Origin: Faecalibacterium longum CLA-AA-H243
GTDB lineage: Bacteria; Bacillota; Clostridia; Oscillospirales; Ruminococcaceae
Length of the DNA: 64,000 nucleotides
Assembly: GCF_020687245.1 (NCBI RefSeq)
Contig: NZ_JAJEQG010000009.1
Location: 25,160-89,159, forward strand
Direction of reading: 5' to 3'
Part shown: positions 50,440 through 58,878 of the stretch, one piece after another
How the letters are laid out: each line of letters starts with the position of its first letter
How positions within the stretch are numbered: position 1 is the first letter of the stretch
Notes under the pieces: model-generated
The model's input: the letters and a program-made list of their open reading frames with translations, nothing else
Told to the model about the DNA's origin: nothing
Databases searched by the model: none
Made by a program: the position numbers and the translations under genes

Positions 50440-50571
50440 AACCTCTCAGTCTGCTTCGCAGACAGCTCCCCTACTAGGGGAGCCTCTGGCGAAGAGATAA
50501 AGTGTTCCGAAATGCCAAAGCCTCCCCTCGGTAGGGGAGGTGGCACGGCATCAGCCGTGACGGAGAGGTTT
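50440..50571. repeat. Palindromic intergenic repeat, copy R3
   Basis: 132 bases bounded by AACCTCTCAGTC and GACGGAGAGGTT, with hairpins GTCTGCTTCGCAGAC, AGCTCCCC/GGGGAGC, CCTCCCC/GGGGAGG and CACGGC/GCCGTG. Outer bases GCCT and AGGC extend the inverted ends. It occupies most of the divergent 304-base space between hisS and the MFS gene. Confidence 0.9.
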
Positions 50572-50687
50572 AGGCACAGAAGCAACGTGACGAAAGAGAT
50601 GATTTTTATAATACCCTTCTAATTATAAAGAATACTGTCTTTTTGTCAATCGAAAAGGACACACTATTCTCTGAGGTGATGCACGAA

Positions 50688-51899
50688 ATGCAGAAAACAA
50701 GACCCTGGGCCATCCTGGCGGCGGGCGCAGCCATTCAGGTATTGACAGGCCTGCCCGCCGCGTGGGGCGTGTTTCAAAGACCTGTCATGGAGGAATACGG
50801 CCTCAGCGAGCAGGGGGCAGGCTATGCCTTCGGAGTGCTCATCGCATTTTTCGGCATAGGGTGCGTCATCGGCGGCTTTCTGCAGGATAAGCACGGCCCT
50901 CGCTTTGCAGCTTTGTGGGGGACGGGTCTGCTCTGCGGCGGATTCTTCGCGGCGGCGGCTCTCCCGGCAGAGAAGGGAAGGGCTTTTTTCGGGGTGTTCA
51001 GCATCCCGGCAGGGCTCGGCACAGCCTTTCTCTATCCGTCCATCCAGTCCTGCGCCCAGAAGTGGTACAAGGGCCGGAAGGGCCTCGCCACCGGCGTTAT
51101 CGGGGGCGCAGTGGGGTTGAGCGGAGCGTTCCTGACCGTCTTTGTCCGCACGGCGCTGCGGGGTTTCGGGCCGGTGCAGGGCATCCGGGGCGCGTTCTGG
51201 GCGATGGGGGCGCTGACCCTGCCGGTCTGCCTCGCGGGCAGTGCATTGCTGACCGACCCGCCGCCCGAAAAGCCTCAGTCCAGCCAGCAGGGAAAGGCTA
51301 AGGCCGCACCGTCCCTCGACCTCTCGCCCCGGCAGATGCTTGGCACGCGGCAGTACTGGCTCTGCGCCGGAGCGGTCTGCTTTTCTACCCCGGCGGTGCT
51401 GCTGTTCAGCCCCATCATCCTGAAGCTTGGGATGGAGCGGGGGCTGGACGAGAGCGCCGCCCTCTGGGCCGTGGTGCTGGGCAGTGTGGGCAGTGCGGCC
51501 GGGCGGCTGCTGATGCCCCTGCTCAGCGACAAGATCGGCCGCCGCCCCACCGACCTCATCCTCTTCGGCGTGTCGCTGGGGCTTTCGGCGGTGTTCCTGT
51601 TTGCCCGGGGGTGGGCCGTCGTGGCAGTGTATGCGGGGCTGACGTTCTGCTACTCGGCGCTGGCGGCGGTGCTGCCCGCCCTCTCCACCGATTTGTTCGG
51701 CCTGCCCCACGCCGGGGTGAACTACGGCTTTCTGGCGCTGGGCCAGAGCGTGGGAAGCCTTTTGTTCCCCTGCATCGCTGATTTCTGGGGATTCGAGCAG
51801 GGACGGCACATCCTCGCCATCGCGGGTGCGGCGGCGGGCTTCGCCTGCATCTGGGCCGTCACGCCGGTGCGGCGGGAGCCGCAGAAAAAACCGAATTGA
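50688..51899 (+). CDS. MFS transporter, OFA (oxalate/formate antiporter-like) family
   Basis: A 403-residue transporter with about twelve hydrophobic segments and the major-facilitator loop DKHGPR between helices 2 and 3 and DKIGRR in the second half. WGVFQRPVMEEYG and YPSIQSCAQKWYKGRKGLATG are characteristic of the OFA family, which exchanges oxalate, formate or other monocarboxylates. Substrate is not predictable. The start is taken at 50688, nine bases after GAGGTG; ATG 50679 lies too close to that site. A longer TTG start at 50643 is rejected because it coincides with a -35-like TTGTCA. Confidence 0.85.
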   Translation: MQKTRPWAILAAGAAIQVLTGLPAAWGVFQRPVMEEYGLSEQGAGYAFGVLIAFFGIGCVIGGFLQDKHGPRFAALWGTGLLCGGFFAAAALPAEKGRAFFGVFSIPAGLGTAFLYPSIQSCAQKWYKGRKGLATGVIGGAVGLSGAFLTVFVRTALRGFGPVQGIRGAFWAMGALTLPVCLAGSALLTDPPPEKPQSSQQGKAKAAPSLDLSPRQMLGTRQYWLCAGAVCFSTPAVLLFSPIILKLGMERGLDESAALWAVVLGSVGSAAGRLLMPLLSDKIGRRPTDLILFGVSLGLSAVFLFARGWAVVAVYAGLTFCYSALAAVLPALSTDLFGLPHAGVNYGFLALGQSVGSLLFPCIADFWGFEQGRHILAIAGAAAGFACIWAVTPVRREPQKKPN

Positions 51900-51966
51900 G
51901 AAGTTGCGCTCCTGCGCAGAAAAACGAAAATGGCAAAAAGATTGCGAAAAATTTGTCAGAAATGAC

Positions 51967-51995
51967 TTGCAAATTGGGCCAACGTCCTCTATAAT
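51967..51995 (+). promoter_or_regulatory. Promoter of the NifU-like/GGGtGRT operon
   Basis: TTGCAA (51967-51972), a 17-base spacer and a perfect TATAAT (51990-51995). It gives a leader of about 120 bases that contains a hairpin GCGGCAG/CTGCCGC near 52062-52088. Confidence 0.82.
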
Positions 51996-52121
51996 AAAAT
52001 TGTGCGTGGTAGTACCGGGAAAGGCGCTGAAAAGAGAGCGGCACGGCCCGGTCAATGCAAGGCGGCAGGGGAGAGAAGCTTCTGCCGCACGGCATCAATT
52101 TGTCAAAAGGAGAGTATGATT

Positions 52122-52823
52122 ATGACCTATTCGCAGCAAGTACAGAATATGTGCCCGATCACCAAAGGTCCTAAGCATGGTCCGGCCCCCATCCCCGAAG
52201 AGGGCGCATGGGTCAAGGCCTATGAGATCAAGGACATCAGCGGCTACACCCATGGTGTGGGCTGGTGCGCACCTCAGCAGGGTACCTGCAAGCTGTCTCT
52301 GAACATCAAGAACGGCGTCATCGAGGAGGCTCTGGTGGAGACCATCGGCTGCTCCGGCATGACCCACTCTGCTGCTATGGCAGGCGAGATCCTGCCCGGC
52401 AAGACCATTCTGGAAGCTCTGAACACCGACCTCGTCTGCGACGCCATCAACGTGGCTATGCGCGAGCTGTTCCTGCAGATCGTCTACGGCCGCAGCCAGA
52501 CCGCTTTCTCTGAGGACGGTCTGCCCATCGGCGCAGGTCTGGATGACCTGGGCAAGGGCCTGCGCTCCATGACCGGCACCATCTTCTCCACCAAGGAGAA
52601 GGGCGTCCGTTATCTGGAGCTGACCGAGGGCTACATCAACAAGCTGGCTGTGGATGCCAACGGCGAGGTCATCGGCTATCAGTTCGTCAAGCTGGGCAAG
52701 ATGATGGAGGACATCCGTCACGGCAAGACCCCCAACGAGGCTTACGAGAAGAACGTGGGTACTTACGGCCGCTTCAGCAAGGAAGCAGGCGCTGTCAAGT
52801 ACATCGACCCGCGTGAGGAATAA
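52122..52823 (+). CDS. NifU/IscU-like iron-sulfur scaffold-type protein
   Basis: A 233-residue protein of a clostridial family related to the IscU/NifU N-terminal scaffold. It shows GWCAPQQGTCKLSLNIKNG and ETIGCSGMTHSAAMAGEIL, where cysteines take the place of scaffold ligands, followed by a C-terminal extension unlike classic IscU. The family is nearly always encoded beside a GGGtGRT protein, as here, and its role is not known. The ATG at 52122 is nine bases from AAGGAG; ATG 52116 is an alternative. Very biased codon use suggests high expression. Confidence 0.88.
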   Translation: MTYSQQVQNMCPITKGPKHGPAPIPEEGAWVKAYEIKDISGYTHGVGWCAPQQGTCKLSLNIKNGVIEEALVETIGCSGMTHSAAMAGEILPGKTILEALNTDLVCDAINVAMRELFLQIVYGRSQTAFSEDGLPIGAGLDDLGKGLRSMTGTIFSTKEKGVRYLELTEGYINKLAVDANGEVIGYQFVKLGKMMEDIRHGKTPNEAYEKNVGTYGRFSKEAGAVKYIDPREE

Positions 52824-52840
52824 GAGAGGAGGAACAACTC

Positions 52841-53839
52841 ATGGCAACTTTTGAATCTATGGATCGCCGCATGCCGAAAATCGAGGCATGCCTGAAGGCC
52901 AACGGCCTCGAATCTCTGGACGCCTGCAACGAGATGCTCCTCGCTAAGGGCATCGACTGCGACAAGATCGTCCGCGGCGTGCAGCCCATCTGCTTTGATA
53001 ACGCTGTCTGGGCTTACACCCTGGGTACCGCTATCGCCGTCAAGCGCGGCCTGACCGATGCTGCCGAGTGCGCAGCCGCCATCGGCGAAGGTCTGGAAGC
53101 TTTCACCATCCCCGGTTCTGTCGCTGAGCAGCGTCAGGTCGGTCTGGGCCACGGCAATCTGGGCGCTCGTCTGCTGAGCGAGGACACCACCTGCTTCGCT
53201 TTCCTGGCAGGCCACGAGTCCTTCGCCGCTGCTGAGGGTGCTATCGGCATCGCCCGCACCGCAAACAAGGTCCGCAAGACCCCCCTGCGTGTCATCCTGA
53301 ACGGCCTGGGCAAGGACGCCGCTTACATCATCTCCCGTATCAACGGCTTCACCTATGTGCAGACCGAGTACGACATCCCCTCTCAGACCCTGACCGTCGT
53401 CAAGGAGATCCCCTTCTCCGAGGGCGAGCGCGCAGCGGTCAAGTGCTATGGCGCCAACGACGTCATGGAGGGCGTTGCCATCATGAAGAAGGAGGACGTC
53501 CAGTGCTCCATCACCGGCAACTCTACCAACCCCGTCCGCTTCCAGCACCTGGTCGCCGGCACCTATAAGAAGTGGGCCATCGAGAACGGCAAGAAGTACT
53601 TCTCCGTCGCTTCCGGCGGCGGCACGGGCCGTACCCTGCACCCCGATAACGTCGCAGCCGGCCCCGCCAGCTACGGCCTGACCGACTCTCTGGGCCGCGT
53701 CCACGGCGATGCTCAGTTTGCAGGTTCCTCTTCTGTGCCTGCACACGTCGAGATGATGGGCCTCATCGGCATGGGCAACAACCCGATGGTCGGCGCTACT
53801 GTCGCCTGCGCTGTTGCTGCTGCACAGGCCAACGCCTAA
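52841..53839 (+). CDS. GGGtGRT family protein
   Basis: A 332-residue protein named after its SGGGTGRTLHPDN motif near residue 265. It also has GHGNLGARLLSEDTTCFAFLAGHESF and a glycine-rich C-terminus with GMGNNPMVGATVACAVA. No catalytic family is assigned. GAGGAGG precedes the ATG, 17 bases after the scaffold-like gene. Codon use indicates strong expression. The conserved pairing implies a joint, perhaps iron-sulfur-linked, function. Confidence 0.92.
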   Translation: MATFESMDRRMPKIEACLKANGLESLDACNEMLLAKGIDCDKIVRGVQPICFDNAVWAYTLGTAIAVKRGLTDAAECAAAIGEGLEAFTIPGSVAEQRQVGLGHGNLGARLLSEDTTCFAFLAGHESFAAAEGAIGIARTANKVRKTPLRVILNGLGKDAAYIISRINGFTYVQTEYDIPSQTLTVVKEIPFSEGERAAVKCYGANDVMEGVAIMKKEDVQCSITGNSTNPVRFQHLVAGTYKKWAIENGKKYFSVASGGGTGRTLHPDNVAAGPASYGLTDSLGRVHGDAQFAGSSSVPAHVEMMGLIGMGNNPMVGATVACAVAAAQANA

Positions 53840-53861
53840 ATCCTTTTCCCAAGTTCGGCAG

Positions 53862-53895
53862 AGGGGGCTGCTTGTAAAAGGGCAGCTCCCTTTTT
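53862..53895 (+). terminator. Terminator after the GGGtGRT gene
   Basis: AGGGGGCTGC (53862-53871) pairs with GCAGCTCCCT (53882-53891) with one wobble, followed by TTTT. Confidence 0.8.
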
Positions 53896-53949
53896 ATGCT
53901 GATAGATGTTCGCAACCACAAACCACGAAGCAAGCAAGGAAGGAAAAAC

Positions 53950-55869
53950 ATGAAGAAAGCTCAGATCAAGAAGAGCGTGTCTGCACTGGCTATGGCAGCG
54001 ATCATCGCGGTCAGCCTGTTTGGCTACGGCTGCGGTGCAAAGCCTGCCTCTACCAGTTCTGACGCGGGTGTGTCCGGTGACTTCACCGGCACTGCCAAGG
54101 GCTTCGGCGGCGACGTTTCCGTCACCCTGACCCTGACCGACGGCGCTATCACCGGCTGCACCGCCGAGGGCAAGGACGAGACCCAGGGCGTCGGCTCTGA
54201 GGCCATCGCCAAGATGCCCGGCGAGATCGCCGAGAGCGGCAGCATCGCCGTGGACGGCGTGTCCGGCGCTACCGTCACCTCTACCGCCATCAAGGAGGCT
54301 GCTGCAGCTGCTCTGACCGCTGCCGGCCTGAACCCCGATGACTACAAGACCGCTGTGGAGAAGACCGGCTCTGCCGAGGACTCCACCGTTGAGGCCGACG
54401 TCGTCGTCGTCGGCGCAGGCGGCGCAGGCATGACTGCCGCCATCACCGCTGCCGGTGAGGGCAAGAGCGTCGTCATCCTCGAGAGCCAGTCCATGGTGGG
54501 CGGCAACTCCGTCCGCGCTACCGGCGGCATGAACGCCGGCAAGACCGTCTATCAGGATGAGAACGAGTTCGGCGAGTCTGCCGGCGTCGAGAAGACCCTG
54601 AAGACTGCTGCCGAGAAGTACGCCGACAACGAGACCATCACCGCTCTGGCAAAGACCGTCTCCGAGCAGTGGGCTGCCTATCAGGCCAACCCCACCGGCT
54701 ACTTCGACTCTGTCGAGCTGATGGAGCTGGATACCATGATCGGCGGCAAGGGCATCAACGACCCCGAGCTGGTCGAGACCCTGTGCGCAAACTCCGCTGA
54801 CGCCATCGACTGGCTGGACGAGCACGGCATCACCCTGCACAACGTCTCCAGCTTCGGCGGTGCATCCGTCAAGCGCATCCATCGCCCTGTGAACGCAGAG
54901 GGCAAGACCGTTTCCGTCGGCTCCTACATGATCCCCCTGCTGCAGGAGAACTGCGAGAAGGCCGGCGTCAAGATGATGCTGGACACCACTGCAACTGAGA
55001 TCCTGACCGATGCCAACGGCGCTGCCGTGGGCGTCAAGGCCACCGGTGCTTCCGGTGAGACCGTCACCGTCAACGCCAAGGCAGTCGTTCTGGCTTCCGG
55101 CGGCTTCGGTGCAAACCTCGACATGGTCGTCAAGTACAAGCCCGAGCTGAAGGGCTTCATGACCACCAACGCCCCCGGCATCCAGGGCCAGGGCATCGAG
55201 ATGGCACAGGCCATCGGCGCTGCTACCGTGGACATGGACCAGATCCAGATCCACCCCACCGTTGAGGCCAACACCGCTGCCCTCATCACCGAGGGCCTGC
55301 GCGGCGACGGCGCTGTGCTGATCAACGCCGAGGGCAAGCGCTTCATCGACGAGGTCGGCACCCGCGACGTCGTCTCCGCCGCTGAGATCGCTCAGACCGG
55401 CAGCTACAGCTGGCTGGTCGTCGATCAGGCCATGGTCGATGCTTCCAGCGTCATCCAGGGCTACATCAAGAAGGGCTACACCGTCACCGGCGCTACCTAC
55501 GAGGAGCTGGGCGAGGCTATGGGCGTCGATGCAGCTGCCTTCGCAGAGACCATGGAGAAGTGGAACGGCTACGTTGAGGCCAAGAATGACCCCGACTTCG
55601 GCCGCACCAGCTTCGCCAACCCCCTGAACACCGCTCCCTACTACGCTGTGAAGGTCACCGCCGGTGTCCATCACACCATGGGCGGCCTGAAGATCAACGC
55701 CAACACCGAGGTGCTGAACGAGAAGGGCGAGGTCATCCCCGGCCTGTTCGCAGCAGGTGAGGTGACTGGCGGCGTCCACGGTGCAAACCGTCTGGGCGGC
55801 AACGCTGTTGCTGACTTCACCGTCTTTGGCCGTATTGCCGGTGCTGCTGCCAGCGACTACGCTGCATGA
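53950..55869 (+). CDS. Exported FMN/FAD flavoprotein reductase (fumarate/urocanate reductase-like lipoprotein)
   Basis: A 639-residue probable lipoprotein (signal peptide then GYGC). Residues about 35-115 form an FMN-binding domain with DGVSGATVTSTA, the motif whose threonine is covalently flavinylated by ApbE-type transferases. From about residue 148, VVVVGAGGAGMTAA starts a flavocytochrome c-type FAD domain with HPTVEANTAALITEGLRGDG and HHTMGG, as in soluble fumarate and urocanate reductases. No heme motif is present. Such proteins reduce organic acceptors outside the cell with electrons from a membrane flavin chain. Its stop overlaps the NusG-II gene. Acceptor unknown. Strong codon bias. 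Confidence 0.9.
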   Translation: MKKAQIKKSVSALAMAAIIAVSLFGYGCGAKPASTSSDAGVSGDFTGTAKGFGGDVSVTLTLTDGAITGCTAEGKDETQGVGSEAIAKMPGEIAESGSIAVDGVSGATVTSTAIKEAAAAALTAAGLNPDDYKTAVEKTGSAEDSTVEADVVVVGAGGAGMTAAITAAGEGKSVVILESQSMVGGNSVRATGGMNAGKTVYQDENEFGESAGVEKTLKTAAEKYADNETITALAKTVSEQWAAYQANPTGYFDSVELMELDTMIGGKGINDPELVETLCANSADAIDWLDEHGITLHNVSSFGGASVKRIHRPVNAEGKTVSVGSYMIPLLQENCEKAGVKMMLDTTATEILTDANGAAVGVKATGASGETVTVNAKAVVLASGGFGANLDMVVKYKPELKGFMTTNAPGIQGQGIEMAQAIGAATVDMDQIQIHPTVEANTAALITEGLRGDGAVLINAEGKRFIDEVGTRDVVSAAEIAQTGSYSWLVVDQAMVDASSVIQGYIKKGYTVTGATYEELGEAMGVDAAAFAETMEKWNGYVEAKNDPDFGRTSFANPLNTAPYYAVKVTAGVHHTMGGLKINANTEVLNEKGEVIPGLFAAGEVTGGVHGANRLGGNAVADFTVFGRIAGAAASDYAA

Positions 55870-56270
55870 GCATCCGCAAGCAGCCTGAGCCGGCAAAAGG
55901 CGCAAAACGCCTGAGCTGGAAGGCAAACCTCCTCTTCGCAGCCGTCGTCCTGGCGGCAGCTGTCCTGCTGGTCTTTCTGCTGCGTCCGCGCAGCAGGACG
56001 GAGCCGCTGGCAGCGGTCGTGGATTTCGGCGACGGCATCACCGAGGTGCTGCCGCTGGATAAGGACTACGATTACCTGTACGATGTGGGCAGCTATGTCG
56101 TTCATTTACAGGTAAAAGACGGCACCATCTCGTTTCAGGACAGCCAATGCCCGGACCATGTCTGTGAGCAGTTCGGCCAGCTGAGCGAGGAAGGTGCATG
56201 GGCGGCCTGCGTCCCTGCCGGGGTGTATGTGCAGCTGGCTCCGCTGAGCGAGGCCAAAGCCGCATCCTGA
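55866..56270 (+). CDS. NusG domain II-containing membrane protein
   Basis: A 134-residue protein with one N-terminal membrane segment (NLLFAAVVLAAAVLLVFLL) and an extracytoplasmic domain. SQCPDHVCEQFG and ACVPAGVYVQL match the NusG domain II family, often found beside Rnf or flavin-based extracellular electron-transfer genes, with a conserved cysteine pair. ATGA overlap with the flavoprotein gene suggests they act together. Not related in function to the transcription factor NusG. Confidence 0.85.
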   Translation: MSIRKQPEPAKGAKRLSWKANLLFAAVVLAAAVLLVFLLRPRSRTEPLAAVVDFGDGITEVLPLDKDYDYLYDVGSYVVHLQVKDGTISFQDSQCPDHVCEQFGQLSEEGAWAACVPAGVYVQLAPLSEAKAAS

Positions 56271-56276
56271 TAGGAT

Positions 56277-56328
56277 AAAAAGAGACACCCGCATTGCTCT
56301 GAAAAGGGCGCTGCGGGTGTCTCTTTTT
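56277..56328. terminator. Terminator after the NusG-II gene
   Basis: AAAAAGAGACACCCGCA (56277-56293) pairs with TGCGGGTGTCTCTTTTT (56312-56328). Confidence 0.9.
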
Positions 56329-56382
56329 GCATAAAAACGGACGTGTATTTTGTAAATAAAGGGTGAAATGAAATTTGGACGC

Positions 56383-56411
56383 TTGAGTATTTTGGTGAAA
56401 TGCGATACACT
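56383..56411 (+). promoter_or_regulatory. Promoter of the MacAB-type operon
   Basis: TTGAGT (56383-56388), a 17-base spacer and TACACT (56406-56411), 66 bases before the adaptor start. Confidence 0.7.
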
Positions 56412-56476
56412 ACCAATAACAGATTTTTCGTGCAAAGGGGCAACTATGCCCTTTTGCATCGACTAGGAGGAAAAGC

Positions 56477-58120
56477 ATGATCTGGAAAAAGAAAAAGGAT
56501 GCAGCGGCTCAGTCTGCTGAGGCTGCCGGGGAAATGACCGGAGCCAAGGGTAGGACCGGTGCAGGCGCATTTGCCAAAAAGAACTGGAAGTGGCTCGTGC
56601 CGCTGGTCGTCGTGGCGGCAGCGGGCGCTGTCTTTCTCATAGGCGGCGGCAGGAATGGCGCTGCCAGCCGCGATGTGACCTACGCCGAGACGACGCCGGT
56701 CCGTCAGGATGTCTCCAATTCCCTGAGCGGCACCGGCACGCTGAACCCGGCTAATACATATACCGTCAAGTCTCTGGTGGACGGCAAGATCCTCACCGGC
56801 GGCTTTGAAGAGGGCGACAAGGTGGAGGAGGGCGATGTGCTCTACACCATCGACAGCTCGGATGCCTCCACCAATCTGGAAAAGGCCAGCATTGCCCTGC
56901 AGCAGGCCCAGCGCAGCTATGACAAGACTGTGGACCGCCAGTATGTCCGCGCAGAGGTGGACGGCACCGTCAGCAGCCTCAAGGTCGCAAAGGGCGACGA
57001 GGTGACCAGCGGCCAGGAGGTGGCGGTCATCCGCGACAGCTCCAAGATGCTGCTGAACCTGCTGTTCCCGGCAGCCGACGCCGCCAACTTCTCGGTGGGC
57101 CAGAGCGCTGACGTGGTGCTGGACGGCACCTTTGAGACGCTGAAAGGCACCATCACCGCCGTCACCGGCACCGATGAGCTGAGCACCGGCAACCTGCTGG
57201 TACGAACCGTCACCATCCGGGTCAACAATGCCGGCGGTCTGACCACCGCCCAGGCCGCTACCGCCAGCGTCAATGGCGTCAGCTCCATCGCCTCTGCCAC
57301 CTTTGCCTATCAGGCAGAGCGCACCTTGACCGCTCAGGCCAGCGGCACCGTTTCCGCCATCAATGTGCAGGAGGGCGGCGCGGTCTCCAAGGGTGACATC
57401 ATCATCGAGCTGACCGGCGACGAGCTGACCGAATCCATCCAGTCTGCTTCCGAGTCCCTGCGCAGCGCTGAGATCTCGATGCAGAACCAGCAGGACAATA
57501 TGTCCAACTACACCATTACCTCGCCCATCAGCGGCACCATCATTGAGAAAGACGCCAAGCAGGGCGACGCCCTGACCTCCGGCAGCACCCTCTGCGTCAT
57601 CTACGACCTGAGCTATCTGGAAATGGTCATCAATGTGGATGAGCTGCAGATCGGCGCACTGTCCGTGGGCCAGAAAGTTCAGCTCACCGCTGACGCTGTG
57701 ACGGACAAGACCTATGTCGGCACAGTCACCCGTGTGTCCATGAAGGGCAGCTCCAGCGGCGGCACCACGACTTACCCCATCACCATCCGCATCGACAACA
57801 CCGACGGCCTGCGCCCCGGCATGAACGCCAACGCTGAGATCGTCGTGGCCGAGGCCGGCAACGCTCTCGTCGTGCCGAATGCTGCCGTTATCCGCGGCGG
57901 CTATGTGCTGGTGAGTAAGAAGTCTCCCAGCGCAGCCAATGCGGTGGAAGACATGGACGCACCGGACGGCTATGTCTACGTCAAGGTCGAGACCGGCGTC
58001 AGCGACGACAGCTACACCGAGATCAAGAGCGGCCTGCAGGAGGACGACACGGTGGCCTACGACACCAGCTCTGTGTCGGATGACTATTACAGCGACAGTT
58101 ACAGCGACAGTATCTGGTAA
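56477..58120 (+). CDS. MacA-like efflux adaptor (HlyD family)
   Basis: A 547-residue adaptor with one N-terminal membrane anchor (WLVPLVVVAAAGAVFLIGG, about residues 39-57). Biotinyl-lipoyl-like halves are visible (VDGKILTGGFEEGDKVEEGD; ISGTIIEKDAKQGD), with additional beta-barrel segments and a C-terminal membrane-proximal domain; lipoyl-like sequence also recurs at VDGTVSSLKVAKGDEV and ASGTVSAINVQEGGAV. The C-terminus is rich in Asp, Ser and Tyr. CTAGGAGGAAAAGC precedes the ATG. It stands first in an operon with a MacB-type ATPase and permease. Confidence 0.9.
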   Translation: MIWKKKKDAAAQSAEAAGEMTGAKGRTGAGAFAKKNWKWLVPLVVVAAAGAVFLIGGGRNGAASRDVTYAETTPVRQDVSNSLSGTGTLNPANTYTVKSLVDGKILTGGFEEGDKVEEGDVLYTIDSSDASTNLEKASIALQQAQRSYDKTVDRQYVRAEVDGTVSSLKVAKGDEVTSGQEVAVIRDSSKMLLNLLFPAADAANFSVGQSADVVLDGTFETLKGTITAVTGTDELSTGNLLVRTVTIRVNNAGGLTTAQAATASVNGVSSIASATFAYQAERTLTAQASGTVSAINVQEGGAVSKGDIIIELTGDELTESIQSASESLRSAEISMQNQQDNMSNYTITSPISGTIIEKDAKQGDALTSGSTLCVIYDLSYLEMVINVDELQIGALSVGQKVQLTADAVTDKTYVGTVTRVSMKGSSSGGTTTYPITIRIDNTDGLRPGMNANAEIVVAEAGNALVVPNAAVIRGGYVLVSKKSPSAANAVEDMDAPDGYVYVKVETGVSDDSYTEIKSGLQEDDTVAYDTSSVSDDYYSDSYSDSIW

Positions 58121-58131
58121 GGAGGTGCCCC

Positions 58132-58878
58132 ATGAGCGCTCTGATCGAATTTGACCAGGTATGCAAGTATTATCAGATGGGTGATACTCTGGTAAAGGCC
58201 GCCGACCACATCACGATGAAGATCGAGAAAGGGGAGTTTGTGGCCATCGTGGGCCAGTCCGGTTCGGGCAAGTCCACCTGCATGAACATCATCGGCTGTC
58301 TGGACGTCCCCACCTACGGCACCTACCGGCTCAACGGCAGGGACGTGGGCAAGATGAACCGAGACGAGCTGGCAGATGTGCGCAACGAGATGCTGGGTTT
58401 CATCTTCCAGCAGTATAACCTTCTGCCCCGCCTCAACCTGATGGAGAACGTGGAGGTGCCGCTGATCTACGCGAATATCTCCCGCGCCGAGCGCCACAAG
58501 CTGGCCAAGGATGTGCTGGAAAAGGTGGGTCTGGGGGATAAGCTCAAAAACCTGCCAAACCAGCTTTCCGGCGGCCAGCAGCAGCGCGTTTCCATCGCCC
58601 GTGCTCTGGTGCGCAACCCGGCGGTCATCCTCGCCGACGAACCCACCGGCGCTCTGGACTCCCACACCGGCCGCGAGGTCATCGGGATGCTCCAGCAGCT
58701 CCACAGGGAGGGGCATACCGTGGTGCTCATCACCCACGACAATTCCATCGCCGTGCAGGCGGAGCGTATCATCCGTCTGGAAGACGGTCAGGTGGTGTAC
58801 GACGGCGACGCCCACGCGCCTGAGGCTGTCGTGCAGCCCACTCTGTCCGGCGAAGCGGCACAGGAGGAAGCGAAATAA
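58132..58878 (+). CDS. MacB/LolD-type ABC transporter ATPase
   Basis: A 248-residue ATPase: Walker [10 protein letters not shown] near residue 40, signature [15 protein letters not shown], Walker [13 protein letters not shown] and H-loop [22 protein letters not shown] is typical of the LolD/MacB/FtsE group. It energises mechanotransmission by the permease encoded next, whose ATG shares a base with its stop codon. GGAGGTGCCCC precedes the ATG. Confidence 0.95.
   Translation: MSALIEFDQVCKYYQMGDTLVKAADHITMKIEKGEFVAIVGQSGSGKSTCMNIIGCLDVPTYGTYRLNGRDVGKMNRDELADVRNEMLGFIFQQYNLLPRLNLMENVEVPLIYANISRAERHKLAKDVLEKVGLGDKLKNLPNQLSGGQQQRVSIARALVRNPAVILADEPTGALDSHTGREVIGMLQQLHREGHTVVLITHDNSIAVQAERIIRLEDGQVVYDGDAHAPEAVVQPTLSGEAAQEEAK

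Noticed and set aside
50384..50440. T-box leader before hisS
   Set aside because: No T-box core or histidine specifier structure is visible in the short, repeat-derived upstream sequence.
50643..50687. TTG start for the MFS transporter
   Set aside because: TTG 50643 is part of TTGTCA, a -35-like element followed after 16 bases by TATTCT, and has no good ribosome-binding site. The promoter itself is not listed because it would place the start of transcription too close to the gene.
53836..55926. Minus-strand open frame of 696 residues opposite the flavoprotein gene
   Set aside because: Shadow of a highly biased gene; no start context, no motif, and the plus-strand product is clearly recognised.
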